Positions 7,617 to 15,784 are shown, counted from the first letter of the stretch. The stretch is DNA of 64,000 nt from Aliivibrio finisterrensis (GCF_008933155.1 NZ_WBVP01000011.1:1-64000), one strand, 5' to 3'. Translations and numbers: made by a program. The notes: a model not told the origin generated them from the sequence alone.

Positions 7617-8009
7617 TCTGTAGTTGTGTAACCGTGTACCATCAGTGAACTACGTATCAACAACATCTTGGCCGAAAACGCTATCCGTCCATTCGGGATA
7701 GAGCGAGAGCTTGGCTTTTTTCTGATATGTCGTTAGGCGCTAAAGTGAACCAAAGCCTAACGACTTTCGTTCACCTCTCAGCACTCCGAGTAACTGACGC
7801 TTACGTAAAAAAAGTTGTTAGCGAGGAGGGTAAAGAACGCCTTCAGATAAAAGCTTTATTATCAACCAGAAACAAATCTTTAGCGTTTATGCTTGTCTTT
7901 TTTGTGCTTGTTATATATAAAATATTTTATAAGTCAATGAGTTAAATTTCTTTACAGATGAGGTTAAGTTAGATAAATTGACTTCAGAGCAAGCAACTAG
8001 CGCTCTAGT
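7617..8009. other. Spacer between gene remnant and array B
   Basis: Holds an inverted repeat CGTTAGGC (7731-7738) / GCCTAACG (7755-7762) and a 72-codon plus-strand ORF (7727-7945) with a hydrophobic C-terminus and no recognisable family. A short palindrome, ACTAGCGCTCTAGT, lies just before array B. I can assign no function. Confidence 0.4.
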
Positions 8010-8485
8010 CCACCTAGCTGGTGGCTTAAAGAAACAACGTTAAAACGTGAACACATAGCCATGTTAAGCAATAAGTTAGCAATTATGTGAATCTATCCGC
8101 CTTGCAGGCGGCTTAAAGAAGCAACGTTAAAACGTAAACACATAGCCATGTTAAGCAATAAGTTAGCAATTATGTGAATCTATCCGCCTTGCAGGCGGCT
8201 TAAAGAAGCAACGTTAAAACGTAAACACATAGCCATGTTAAGCAGTAAGTTAGCAACTATGTGAAACTATCCGCCTCGCAGGCGGCTTAAAGAAGCAACG
8301 TTAAAACGTAAACACATAGCCATGTTAAGCAATAAGTTAGCAATTATGTGAAACTATCCGCCTTGCTGGCGGCTTAAAGAAGCAATATTAAAACGTAAAC
8401 ACATAGCCAAGTTAATCAGTAAATTAGCAATTGTGTGAAACTATCCGCCTCGCAGGCGGCTTAAAGAAACAACGTTAAAACGTAT
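8010..8485. repeat. Tandem array B: 87-bp units with a covarying 5-bp-stem hairpin
   Basis: Six hairpins begin at 8010, 8097, 8184, 8271, 8358 and 8445, an exact 87-bp period. Each has a 5-bp stem and 5-nt loop followed by CTTAAAGAA. The first is CCACC-TAGCT-GGTGG and the rest CCGCC-TTGCA/TCGCA/TTGCT-GGCGG, so the stem is kept by a paired change while the loop drifts. The remaining 50-odd bp of each unit (AACACATAGCCATGTTAAGC and flanks) are nearly identical between copies. Confidence 0.9.
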
Positions 8486-8564
8486 GCATAGCGTTGAATA
8501 GGCACTTAAAAAACTGAGAAATATGAGCCATTTTCTTAATCATCTCAACTAGAACAAAAGCTGA

Positions 8565-8813
8565 ATATCCATCAATTGCTTTATCGAAGAACATTGTTCT
8601 TCGTTTCTTCTATAACCCTTCTCTGGGCCAAAATTTACAGGCAGAGACTCATCGATATATGTGCATTCATAGCGATGTAACGTAGATACGATCTCGATCT
8701 GTACTCAACATTGATTTGGTATTTACCTTGCCCTCGAACCATCAAAGCTTGTTATCTGGATTATGTTTAGAACAACACTTATCTATAACTAATAACTCAG
8801 CATTTTTCAGTGG
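8565..8813 (-). pseudogene. Broken copy of the 392-aa HTH gene (internal segment)
   Basis: Homologous on the minus strand to codons around IKQL and YRRNEEQCSS and the 60-odd residues before them. It diverges from the intact gene toward its 5' side but stays nearly identical to 6691-6912 there. Left of about 8565 the HTH-coding sequence is replaced by unrelated DNA leading into array B. There is no open frame of useful length. Confidence 0.6.
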
Positions 8814-8865
8814 GCATAATCAAGCTGGTAAATAAGAATAGAGTCTAGAATATCACCACTTTATC

Positions 8866-9158
8866 GCGCGTGCTGGTCAGCACACGCAATGAGACAGTAT
8901 GAGCTGTTAGCTTCAGGGGTACATTAGTTTAATATTTTCGTACCGAATATATGCTGTAAGTAACGTTGGAACGCCGTTATTTCGCTTCCTCTATATGAAC
9001 GATCAACTTGTATAAATTGGGAGAGATTAGAGTCTAGAGTGTCACCACTTTATCGCGCGTGCTGGTCAGCACACGCAATAAGACAGTATGAGTTGTTAGC
9101 TTCATGGCTATATAAGTTTAATCATTTGCGTACTGAGCATATGCAGTAAGTAACGATG
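8866..9158. repeat. Tandem array C, left part: about 190-bp units
   Basis: Two units carry the hairpin GCGCGTGCTGGTCAGCACAC (starts 8866 and 9055, 189 bp apart). Each ends in a GGAAC-x-GTTxTTCG motif (8968 and 9158). Between the hairpin and the motif lies TATATGCTGTAAGTAACG or a close variant. The same unit recurs at 9490-9972, on the other side of a gene remnant. Confidence 0.85.
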
Positions 9159-9273
9159 GAACAGTGTTCTTCGCTTTCTTTACTATTTAATTATTATCAC
9201 GAATAAAAAATACAATGCGTTATCTAAGTGAAGCCTTCAAACCGCTAAAAATCGTTTTTAATATTCATATACT

Positions 9274-9438
9274 TTATTTTTTGACTAACAGTTCATAGGT
9301 ATTAACGATTTTATGTATACGTTGCCTGCTAAGCTCTAGCGTCCGTGCTACTTCTGATAGATTAACTTTACCTATTTCCAAGCGCTGCATATCAATCAAT
9401 TGCTTTATTGAAGAACACTGTTCTTCGTCTCTTCTATA
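9274..9438 (-). pseudogene. 3'-end copy of the 392-aa HTH gene
   Basis: Second duplicate of the gene's 3' end. It keeps the frame, the stop and the HTH (VNLSEVARTLELSRQRIHKI), with a few substitutions. Homology stops at 9438, right after the GAACACTGTTCTTCG motif (9413-9427), where unrelated DNA and array C begin. The 115 bp beyond its stop (9159-9273) match those beyond the intact gene. Confidence 0.75.
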
Positions 9439-9489
9439 TGTACAATCAAATAGTGTGGTGATCTGTCTTCAGAATCTCACCACTTTATC

Positions 9490-9972
9490 GCGCGTGCTGG
9501 TCAGCACACGCAATGAGGCAGTATGAGCTGTTAGCTTCAGGGGTACATTAGTTTAATCATTTTCGTACCGAATATATGCTGTAAGTAACGTTGGAACACT
9601 GTTATTTCGCTTCCTCTATATGAACGATCAACTTGTATAAATAGGGAGAGAGTAGAGTCTAGAGTGTCACCACTTTATCGCGCGTGCTGGTCAGCACGCG
9701 CAATGAGGAAGTATGAGCTGTTAGCTTCAGGGTACATTAGTTTAATCATTTTTGTACTGAATATATGCTGTAAATAACGTTGGAACACTGTTATTTCGCT
9801 TCCTCTATATGAACGATCAACTTGTATAAATAGGGAGAGAGTAGAGTCTAGAATATCACTACTTTATCGCGCGTGCTGGTCAGCACACGGAATGAGACAG
9901 TATGAGTTATTAACTTCATGACTATATGAGTTTAATCATCTGCGTACCGAACATATGCGGTAAGTAACGATG
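9490..9972. repeat. Tandem array C, right part: about 190-bp units
   Basis: Three further units have hairpins at 9490, 9680 and 9869 and boundary motifs at 9594, 9783 and 9973, 189-190 bp apart. The second hairpin is GCGCGTGCTGGTCAGCACGC and the others end ACACGC or ACACGG. The last motif joins directly to the 115-bp segment that follows the stop of the intact 392-aa gene. Confidence 0.85.
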
Positions 9973-10087
9973 GAACAGTGTTCTTCTCTTTCTTTACTAT
10001 TTAATTATTATCACGAATAAAAAATACAATGCGTTAACTAAGTGAAGCCTTCAAACATCTAAAAGTCGCCTTTAATACTCATATACT

Positions 10088-11266
10088 TTATTTTTTGACT
10101 AATAGCCCATGGGTATTAACGATCTTATGTATACGTTGCCTGCTAAGCCCTAGCGTTCGTGCTACTTCTGATAGATTAACTTTACCTGTTTCCAAGCGCT
10201 GCATATCAATCAATTGCTTTATTGAAGAACATTGTTCTTCGTTTCTTCTATAACCCTTCTCTGGGCCAAAATTCACAGGTAAAGACTCATAGCGATGTGT
10301 GCATTCATAGCGATGTAACGTAGATACGATCGCCATCCAATACTCAACATTTATTAGATGTTTATCTTGTTCTCTAACGACCCAAGCTTCTGGCTGTAAA
10401 GGATCTAATGCGCGAATTATTGCTACACACCAGTTTTTCCAACAAGAGTAATCTTGAGGTTTTATACGTTTTATACAATTAAAGGTAGCAGGGTAAAGCT
10501 CTTGAGTGGTGGTTGTAATGCTTTTTGCAAGCTCGATCCAGGTTGTTTGTAGAACATGGTTCTTACAAAACTTTATGAAATAGCGAGGGTGGGGAGCAAA
10601 ACCACCAAGTAAACGGTATAAATTAGATGCTTTCTGGCTATTTGATCCCGCTTCTTTATGTTTTTCGGATTTAGATTCAATATAAATATTATCAAGCTGT
10701 GTTAAAGCACGAAAAACTTTATGTTTTGCTGCTTTATAAGACTTCTGATCACGATTAGGGTGATGTTCAGAACAATAATAATGAGAACTTTGAGGTAATC
10801 GCCAGCATAAAGCGCATGTTGGAAGAACCGTGTTCCAGTAGGTTTTTTCTTTATACTGCGGTGTTAATGCTCTTACTTTCCAAAGACTTTGCAATACCTC
10901 ATCTGCATAGTCAATTTCATCATAGTTGGTTGTCCATAGCCCTCGAATTGCGAGAAATTCTTCGACTTGTTGAATTGTGCGATTCAGCCCACCGTGAGCA
11001 ATAACTAAGGAATCTAACTCATTGATTGTTTGTGATTCATACGTTTTTAAAGACTTGAACTCTGCTTTAAATGCCTTAATGAAAAATGGCTCAAGAACAA
11101 TGTTTTTTAAGGCTGTAATTGCGTAAAGATATCTAGCACGTTTACGTTGAGTAATTTTTATATTTTCAACACGAGCTTGTTCCTGTAGCGCATTAGCTTG
11201 TTTTTCTATCTGTTTTCTTAGAGCTATACGCGATGCGTGTAGATCGATAAATGAATCTGTCAACAT
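10088..11266 (-). CDS. Uncharacterised zinc-finger / C-terminal HTH protein
   Basis: 392-aa protein of a family I do not recognise. The N-terminal third is basic and helical. A putative zinc-binding cluster lies at Cys151-x2-Cys154-x10-Cys165-x2-His168 (CALCWRLPQSSHYYCSEHH). The C-terminal 45 residues (QLIDMQRLETGKVNLSEVAR, then TLGLSRQRIHKI) form a clear helix-turn-helix. It is divergent from the AlpA-type gene across an 81-bp gap, a common arrangement in satellites and integrative elements. Four partial copies of its 3' half lie downstream among hairpin arrays, so this is the one intact member of a locally amplified unit. A replication, recombination or regulatory role is possible; none can be shown. 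Confidence 0.6.
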   Translation of the reverse strand: MLTDSFIDLHASRIALRKQIEKQANALQEQARVENIKITQRKRARYLYAITALKNIVLEPFFIKAFKAEFKSLKTYESQTINELDSLVIAHGGLNRTIQQVEEFLAIRGLWTTNYDEIDYADEVLQSLWKVRALTPQYKEKTYWNTVLPTCALCWRLPQSSHYYCSEHHPNRDQKSYKAAKHKVFRALTQLDNIYIESKSEKHKEAGSNSQKASNLYRLLGGFAPHPRYFIKFCKNHVLQTTWIELAKSITTTTQELYPATFNCIKRIKPQDYSCWKNWCVAIIRALDPLQPEAWVVREQDKHLINVEYWMAIVSTLHRYECTHRYESLPVNFGPEKGYRRNEEQCSSIKQLIDMQRLETGKVNLSEVARTLGLSRQRIHKIVNTHGLLVKK

Positions 11267-11347
11267 GGTTTGTCGTATGTTTCGTATTATGCTCGGTCTG
11301 TATTGTCATTATAGTGTTTTCAAAGAATAACAATAGAGAATAAAACA

Positions 11348-11539
11348 ATGAGTAATAAATTATTTATCAGGCAGGATGAGTTGGCAAGGTTACTAGGGGT
11401 GAGCAATACAACCATCTGGCGATGGAGAAAATCGAATCATCTACCAAAGCCTATAGCACTGAGTAATAGGGTGATAGGTTGGCGAACTGTGGATATTGAT
11501 GCTTGGTTAGAGTCCCAATTACCTTGTGATCTGATGTGA
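11348..11539 (+). CDS. AlpA-family excisionase/transcriptional regulator
   Basis: 63-aa protein with the AlpA/Xis winged-helix pattern: LFIRQDELARLLGVSNTTIW, then RWRKSNHLPKPI and WRTVDIDAWLESQ. These small proteins activate integrase genes or act as recombination directionality factors in prophages and satellites. Length and motif are typical. It is divergent from the 392-aa zinc-finger/HTH gene, so the shared 81-bp gap probably carries its operator. No integrase is visible in the window; if this element has one, it must lie to the left. Confidence 0.85.
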   Translation: MSNKLFIRQDELARLLGVSNTTIWRWRKSNHLPKPIALSNRVIGWRTVDIDAWLESQLPCDLM

Positions 11540-11549
11540 AGGAATAGAT

Positions 11550-11587
11550 AAGCTTTGTAGTGAGGATAGTGTTCCGCTACAAAGCTT
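11550..11587 (+). terminator. Perfect 11-bp stem hairpin after the AlpA gene
   Basis: AAGCTTTGTAG (11550-11560) and CTACAAAGCTT (11577-11587) form an 11-bp stem with a 16-nt loop, 10 bp beyond the stop. The 3' side is A-rich rather than T-rich, so an intrinsic terminator is not certain. It could also be an RNA-stabilising hairpin or an element end. Confidence 0.4.
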
Positions 11588-11680
11588 AAAAATATCAGGT
11601 TTGGTCTATGTAGTTGTAAAGGTATACTTAAATTGGAAGCCTGTTTATAGGTTTGATTTCATACAAATAAAGAGATTTAC

Positions 11681-11746
11681 ATGCCAAGAATAATTACACC
11701 TAAGTTTAAACGTGAGGCCTCCTCCTACTCGATTAATCAAGGCTAA
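11681..11746 (+). pseudogene. Possible N-terminal remnant of an IS3-type OrfA
   Basis: A 21-codon frame (MPRIITPKFKREASSYSINQ and one more residue, then stop) resembles the start of IS3-family OrfA proteins, which read like M-x-x-x-Y-T-P-E-F-K-R-E-A-x-x-L-V. The match ends in a stop after NQG, and the zinc-ribbon ORF takes over in another frame. The remnant is short, so the call is weak. Confidence 0.3.
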
Positions 11747-14700
11747 TACAGCGCTTATGAAAAAGCCCAGAAGACTACCTAAATTTGAAAACAGCCTTGA
11801 AGGTAAATACCCTCAAGTTGCTGTTTTTTTTGATTTTGAGCTAAATAAACCGCGCATACCAAGCGAATACTTCCCTAAATCTGATTTTGTTATCAATTGG
11901 CGTTGCCAAGATAATCCAGAACATAAGTGGGAAAGAATAGTAAAAGAACAAGTAAGAATGTCACTTAAAGGAAATGACTGCCCTTACTGCTCAAAAAAAT
12001 GGCCCTCACCTGAATATAGTGTGGCTGCTTGCTACCCAGACTTAATACCAGAGTGGAACGTCGAGCTAAACGATGGTTTAAAACCTACGGAAGTTCTTCC
12101 AAAATCCGACAAAGTGGTGTGGTGGGACTGCCCAAATGATTCCGATCATGTTTATGATATGCAGGTGAAAAAGCGCACCGAAAGAGACTATAACTGCCCC
12201 TATTGCGTCAACCGACGAATGGACCGAAAGAAAAGCTTTGGGGCGCTGTACCCAGAGTTGTTAGAAGAGTGGCATCCTACTAAAAACAGCATAGATCCGT
12301 TTAGCATCTCACCATACAATGATTTTCGCCCATTTTGGATGTGCAAAAACGATCCTAGCCATGTTTGGGAAGCTCAAATAAAAAACAGAACCAACGCTGA
12401 AAAGCCTACAGGCTGCCCTTATTGTGTAAATAAATTAGCAAGCCGAACCAATAATTTAGAGGTGAATTTTCCTGAGATAGCGAATCAATGGCATCCAACT
12501 AAGAATGGAGAGTTAAAACCCATTGAAATAACCTATGGTTCATATAAAAAGGTATGGTGGCAATGTTCATTAGGCCACGAATGGGAAGCTACATCATCCT
12601 CTAGAACCAATAAATTAACAGGCTGTCCACATTGTTCACCTACATCTTCTAAACCAGAAATTTACGTGCTTTGTGAGCTAGAATGGATATTCGATGATGT
12701 TAAACATCAAGATAGGTCATATGGATACGAGTGTGATGTGTATTTACCTAAACACAGTATAGGCATAGAAATCGACGGGAGTTATTGGCACAAAGGCAAA
12801 GAAAAATTAGACAAGAAAAAAACGAAAGAGCTTAAAAAGAAAGGCATTACCCTAATAAGGCTTAGAGAATTTCCTTTACAATCTCTATCAAAAAACGACG
12901 TTATTTATCACGATAAAGTCATCGATTTTACCGATGTGGTGGCATTGTTAAAGGCCTTACTCAGTTTCAATTTAGCGCTATCGGAAGAAGAGTTAGCAAA
13001 GGCAAACGAGTACCTTAAAAAACCTAAGCAGCGAAATGCAAAACGCTTTCATGAGTGCATTGTAAACTTATCCACGCCCAACAACATAGAAGATTCAGCA
13101 GCTTCAAGTGTGAATGTTTTAGATCTTTGGGACTATGAAGAAAATTATCCCCTAAGACCAGAGAATTTTACTCGTTATTCAGGTTTTAAAATCTCTTGGA
13201 AATGTTATAAAGGTCTGGGTCATGATAATTGGACAACTAGAATATCTCATATCTTCAAAGGGCACGGCTGCCCATCTTGCTCAGGAAATATTGCCCATAC
13301 TGAAAACTGTCTTACAACTCTCTACCCTGAAGTAGCAAAGCTTTGGTCTTCAAATAACGAACTCAAACCAACCGAAGTGACCGCCTATTCCTCTAAAGAA
13401 GCTTTATGGCAATGCGATAAAGGACATGAATACTTAAGAGTCATAAATACTCAAGTAATAGGTAAGCGAATTTGTCCTGTCTGTCAATCACTCGGTTGTC
13501 GATTTCCAGAATTGGCAAAGCAGCTACATCCATTAAAAAATGGAAGCTTAACCGCACTAGATATACCCGCAAAATCAACAATTGAATGCTGGTGGATATG
13601 CGAGCATAGCACTGAATGGAAAGAGTCTCCTCACGCTAGATTAAGCAAGTCGTCTAACACTCAATGCTTAAAGTGCCAATCAGATTTTAAACATCAGAAA
13701 AAAAAGCAGAAGCAATCAGATAACGAAACCCTCTTAGAGCACACAATTGCCTCTATGGGGCAAGTAGATATTAAAAATTCAGCAGCAACGAGCCAAAAAA
13801 TAATAGAACTTTGGAGATATGAAAAGAATGCGCCGCTAACCCCTGAATCCGTCCCTCTTGATTCAGAGTTAATCTTGTCGTGGATCTGCAAGAAAGGGCA
13901 TAGCTTTGATGATAAAGTTTGCAGTGTAGTAAAGAGCAACGATTGTTATATATGCAAAGCGAACACAGTTACAGCGGAGAACAGCTTGGCATTGAAATAC
14001 CCAGAAATTGCAAAACAATGGTCATCTAACAACCCAATTAAAGCAACAGAAGTCACCGCTAAATCGCACCACAAATTCTTATGGGTTTGCCCAAATAATC
14101 ACGAATATGAAAGATCGGTTTCAGGGCAAACAAAAGGGATTCAATCATGCCCAAGTTGTACCTCATTGGGTTATCGATTCCCTCATTTAATACCAGTTTG
14201 GCATCCCACCAAAAACGGTGAGCTTACGCCATTTGATGTAGCAGCCAAGTCTACCGTTAATGTTTGGTGGCAGTGTGAGCACGGAACTGAGTGGAAAGAA
14301 GCACCACATTCTAAAACGCAAAAAAGAATGAATATACAGTGTAAAGTGTGCGCCTCTCAATATCGTTTAGAAAGAGCAGCACAACGCAAAGCTAAAAACG
14401 CTGAATTATTTGATCAAGCTGTTGCCAACATAGGAAATTTAAACATTGATAACTCTGCTGCTATAGACTGCACCATTTTAACGCTGTGGGACTATGAGAA
14501 GAACGCTCCGTTATTGCCAGAGCATGTCAGCATAAAATCTGAGTTAGAGGTGGATTGGATGTGCAGAATCGGCCATAAGTGGAAGAAGAAAATCAATAAA
14601 ATGCAAGGATACGATCAATGTCCCCAATGTGAACGTCATCCTATCACGAATGAAAATTGCTTAGCCACAACGCACCCACAAGTTGCAAAGCTGTGGTCTT

Positions 14701-15032
14701 CAAACAACACTTTAACAACAACGGAAGTGACACCTAATTTAAAAATTAAGGTGCTATGGAAGTGCGAAAACAACCATGAATATGAAAGGGATATACACAC
14801 ACAAACTAAGGGAACTCAAGTTTGCAATGCATGTCAATCAATAGGCTACAAGTGTCCAGAACTTAATAAAGAGTGGCATCCTACCAAAAATGGGGAGTTA
14901 ACCTCATTTGATGTGGCTGGTTTATCATCTAAGTCTATATGGTGGCTTTGCGTTAACGGACATGAATGGCAGGAAATACCTTTCAACAGAACAAATAGAG
15001 CGAATAGGAATTGTCCACACTGTCAAAGTTAA
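11712..15032 (+). CDS. Multi-zinc-ribbon protein with internal Vsr/DUF559-like nuclease domain
   Basis: 1,106-aa protein built of about 13 zinc-ribbon units of the DUF4379 type. Each has two Cys pairs around a W-x-C...GHEW core and a line such as EWHPTKNGELTP. Four ribbons lead to a nuclease-like domain at about 315-420 (CDVYLPKHSIGIEIDGSYWH, then KKGITLIRLREFP). It has the D...E-x-D layout of Vsr/DUF559 endonucleases. Three composite repeats of about 226 aa follow, each starting with a degenerate SAA-x(6)-LW-x-YE line. The GTG at 11712 opens the frame; the ATG at 11757 is equally possible and neither has a good ribosome binding site. Related ribbon-nuclease proteins occur in mobile islands, and DNA targeting is a fair inference. 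Confidence 0.65.
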   Translation: MRPPPTRLIKANTALMKKPRRLPKFENSLEGKYPQVAVFFDFELNKPRIPSEYFPKSDFVINWRCQDNPEHKWERIVKEQVRMSLKGNDCPYCSKKWPSPEYSVAACYPDLIPEWNVELNDGLKPTEVLPKSDKVVWWDCPNDSDHVYDMQVKKRTERDYNCPYCVNRRMDRKKSFGALYPELLEEWHPTKNSIDPFSISPYNDFRPFWMCKNDPSHVWEAQIKNRTNAEKPTGCPYCVNKLASRTNNLEVNFPEIANQWHPTKNGELKPIEITYGSYKKVWWQCSLGHEWEATSSSRTNKLTGCPHCSPTSSKPEIYVLCELEWIFDDVKHQDRSYGYECDVYLPKHSIGIEIDGSYWHKGKEKLDKKKTKELKKKGITLIRLREFPLQSLSKNDVIYHDKVIDFTDVVALLKALLSFNLALSEEELAKANEYLKKPKQRNAKRFHECIVNLSTPNNIEDSAASSVNVLDLWDYEENYPLRPENFTRYSGFKISWKCYKGLGHDNWTTRISHIFKGHGCPSCSGNIAHTENCLTTLYPEVAKLWSSNNELKPTEVTAYSSKEALWQCDKGHEYLRVINTQVIGKRICPVCQSLGCRFPELAKQLHPLKNGSLTALDIPAKSTIECWWICEHSTEWKESPHARLSKSSNTQCLKCQSDFKHQKKKQKQSDNETLLEHTIASMGQVDIKNSAATSQKIIELWRYEKNAPLTPESVPLDSELILSWICKKGHSFDDKVCSVVKSNDCYICKANTVTAENSLALKYPEIAKQWSSNNPIKATEVTAKSHHKFLWVCPNNHEYERSVSGQTKGIQSCPSCTSLGYRFPHLIPVWHPTKNGELTPFDVAAKSTVNVWWQCEHGTEWKEAPHSKTQKRMNIQCKVCASQYRLERAAQRKAKNAELFDQAVANIGNLNIDNSAAIDCTILTLWDYEKNAPLLPEHVSIKSELEVDWMCRIGHKWKKKINKMQGYDQCPQCERHPITNENCLATTHPQVAKLWSSNNTLTTTEVTPNLKIKVLWKCENNHEYERDIHTQTKGTQVCNACQSIGYKCPELNKEWHPTKNGELTSFDVAGLSSKSIWWLCVNGHEWQEIPFNRTNRANRNCPHCQS

Positions 15033-15515
15033 ACGTGGTGTAAAAAATGGGATCAAAGTAAATCCTAACTTAGAACTTCAAGTACTAGCGATATCGCCCC
15101 GTAGGTGATTTGCACCTGAAAAACAGGACACCGCACTAAGCGGCTTTTCCATACCAAAAGTAATCCGCAACTTTCTAATTTAAGTGATTACTCTAAGAAG
15201 GTTCTGTCCAAAGGTGAGCTAACGATGCCTGTTGTATGATGAGACTATTTTCCTGTTTGATTCTGTTTTTTATCTAAAACAGATTAACGTCTCCCAACAT
15301 GGATATCTTAAGCTTTACCTAATTTGTCGAAGTATGTCGTCAAAGAGTGCTGATTAGGTATTATGACTTTGCTCTTTCTATGCCTGTCGTTGTTGTGCAA
15401 TAAACAAAACTTGGCAACACAGAGAGTCTCAGATTACTATGGGATAGCGACAAGAGGATATGAGTGCATTGGGCTTGTCTGACCCGTTACCTGACCCAGA
15501 AACGTCAGATAGCAA
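15033..15515. other. Gap between the island's last gene and the tRNA terminator
   Basis: About 480 bp with no credible ORF. The composition is mixed, and it holds fragments that look like degraded insertion-sequence DNA, but I cannot name a family. I searched by eye for a repeat of the tRNA 3' end here and found none. The island boundary probably lies in this stretch or at the tRNA itself. Confidence 0.35.
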
Positions 15516-15549
15516 AAAGGCGTAGTAGGTACTAACCTATTACGCCTTT
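15516..15549 (-). terminator. Terminator of the tRNA-Ile2 transcript
   Basis: A 15-bp stem (AAAGGCGTAGTAGGT with ACCTATTACGCCTTT, one G-U pair) and a 4-nt loop. Read on the minus strand it is followed by a short T run from the A run at 15514-15518. It starts 7 bp beyond the tRNA 3' end. Confidence 0.8.
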
Positions 15550-15556
15550 CTAAATT

Positions 15557-15632
15557 TGGTGGCCCCTCCCAGATTTGAACTGGGGACCGAACGATTATGA
15601 GTCGTGCGCTCTAACCACTGAGCTAAGGGGCC
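15557..15632 (-). tRNA. tRNA-Ile2 (anticodon CAU)
   Basis: A 76-nt cloverleaf with encoded CCA. The 5' end GGCCCCTTAGCTCAGTGG pairs with GGGGCC before the CCA; the anticodon loop reads CTCATAA; and the T arm carries GGTTCAAATC. The acceptor and D arm match the E. coli ileX/ileY type, whose CAU anticodon is changed by TilS (lysidine) to read AUA, so this is isoleucine rather than methionine. Its 3' end faces the accessory island, the usual side for tRNA-integrating elements. Confidence 0.9.
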
Positions 15633-15645
15633 TTTGTAGGAGGTG

Positions 15646-15674
15646 ATTATAGGGTAAGATGAAAACAGTGTCTA
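15646..15674 (-). promoter_or_regulatory. Sigma-70 promoter of the tRNA gene
   Basis: On the minus strand TAGACA (-35), a 17-nt spacer and a perfect TATAAT (-10) end 13 bp before the mature tRNA 5' end. This places the start site about 6 nt upstream of the tRNA. Confidence 0.8.
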
Positions 15675-15727
15675 GACATAAGGCGTTTGCTTTTTAATCA
15701 GTTGATTGAAAATATGCATCTAGATCG

Positions 15728-15756
15728 AAAAAAGGTGAGCCTAAGCCCACCTTTTT
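15728..15756 (-). terminator. Terminator of rpoD
   Basis: AAAAAAGGTGAGC-CTAA-GCCCACCTTTTT forms a GC-rich stem with a T run on both strands, 28 bp beyond the rpoD stop. Confidence 0.85.
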
Positions 15757-15784
15757 GATTCTATTAACAAATAATTATGTTTAA

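Noticed and set aside
7731-7762. Integron attC site (GTTAGGC and GCCTAAC core-like boxes)
   Set aside because: The order is reversed for an attC (GTTAGGC comes first), only 16 bp lie between the boxes, and no integron integrase or cassette pattern is present.
7727-7945. 72-codon ORF in the repeat region
   Set aside because: It starts inside an inverted repeat, lacks a ribosome binding site, and its hydrophobic tail is what AT-rich random sequence would give.
8010-8485. CRISPR array (type I-F-like hairpins at regular spacing)
   Set aside because: The sequence between hairpins is nearly the same in every unit and the period (87 bp) is too long for 28-bp repeats with 32-bp spacers; no cas genes are nearby.
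15557-15632. tRNA-Met (CAU anticodon)
   Set aside because: The acceptor stem and D arm match the isoleucine-2 type (GGCCCCUUAGCUCAGUGG), which carries lysidine at the wobble position, not elongator or initiator Met.
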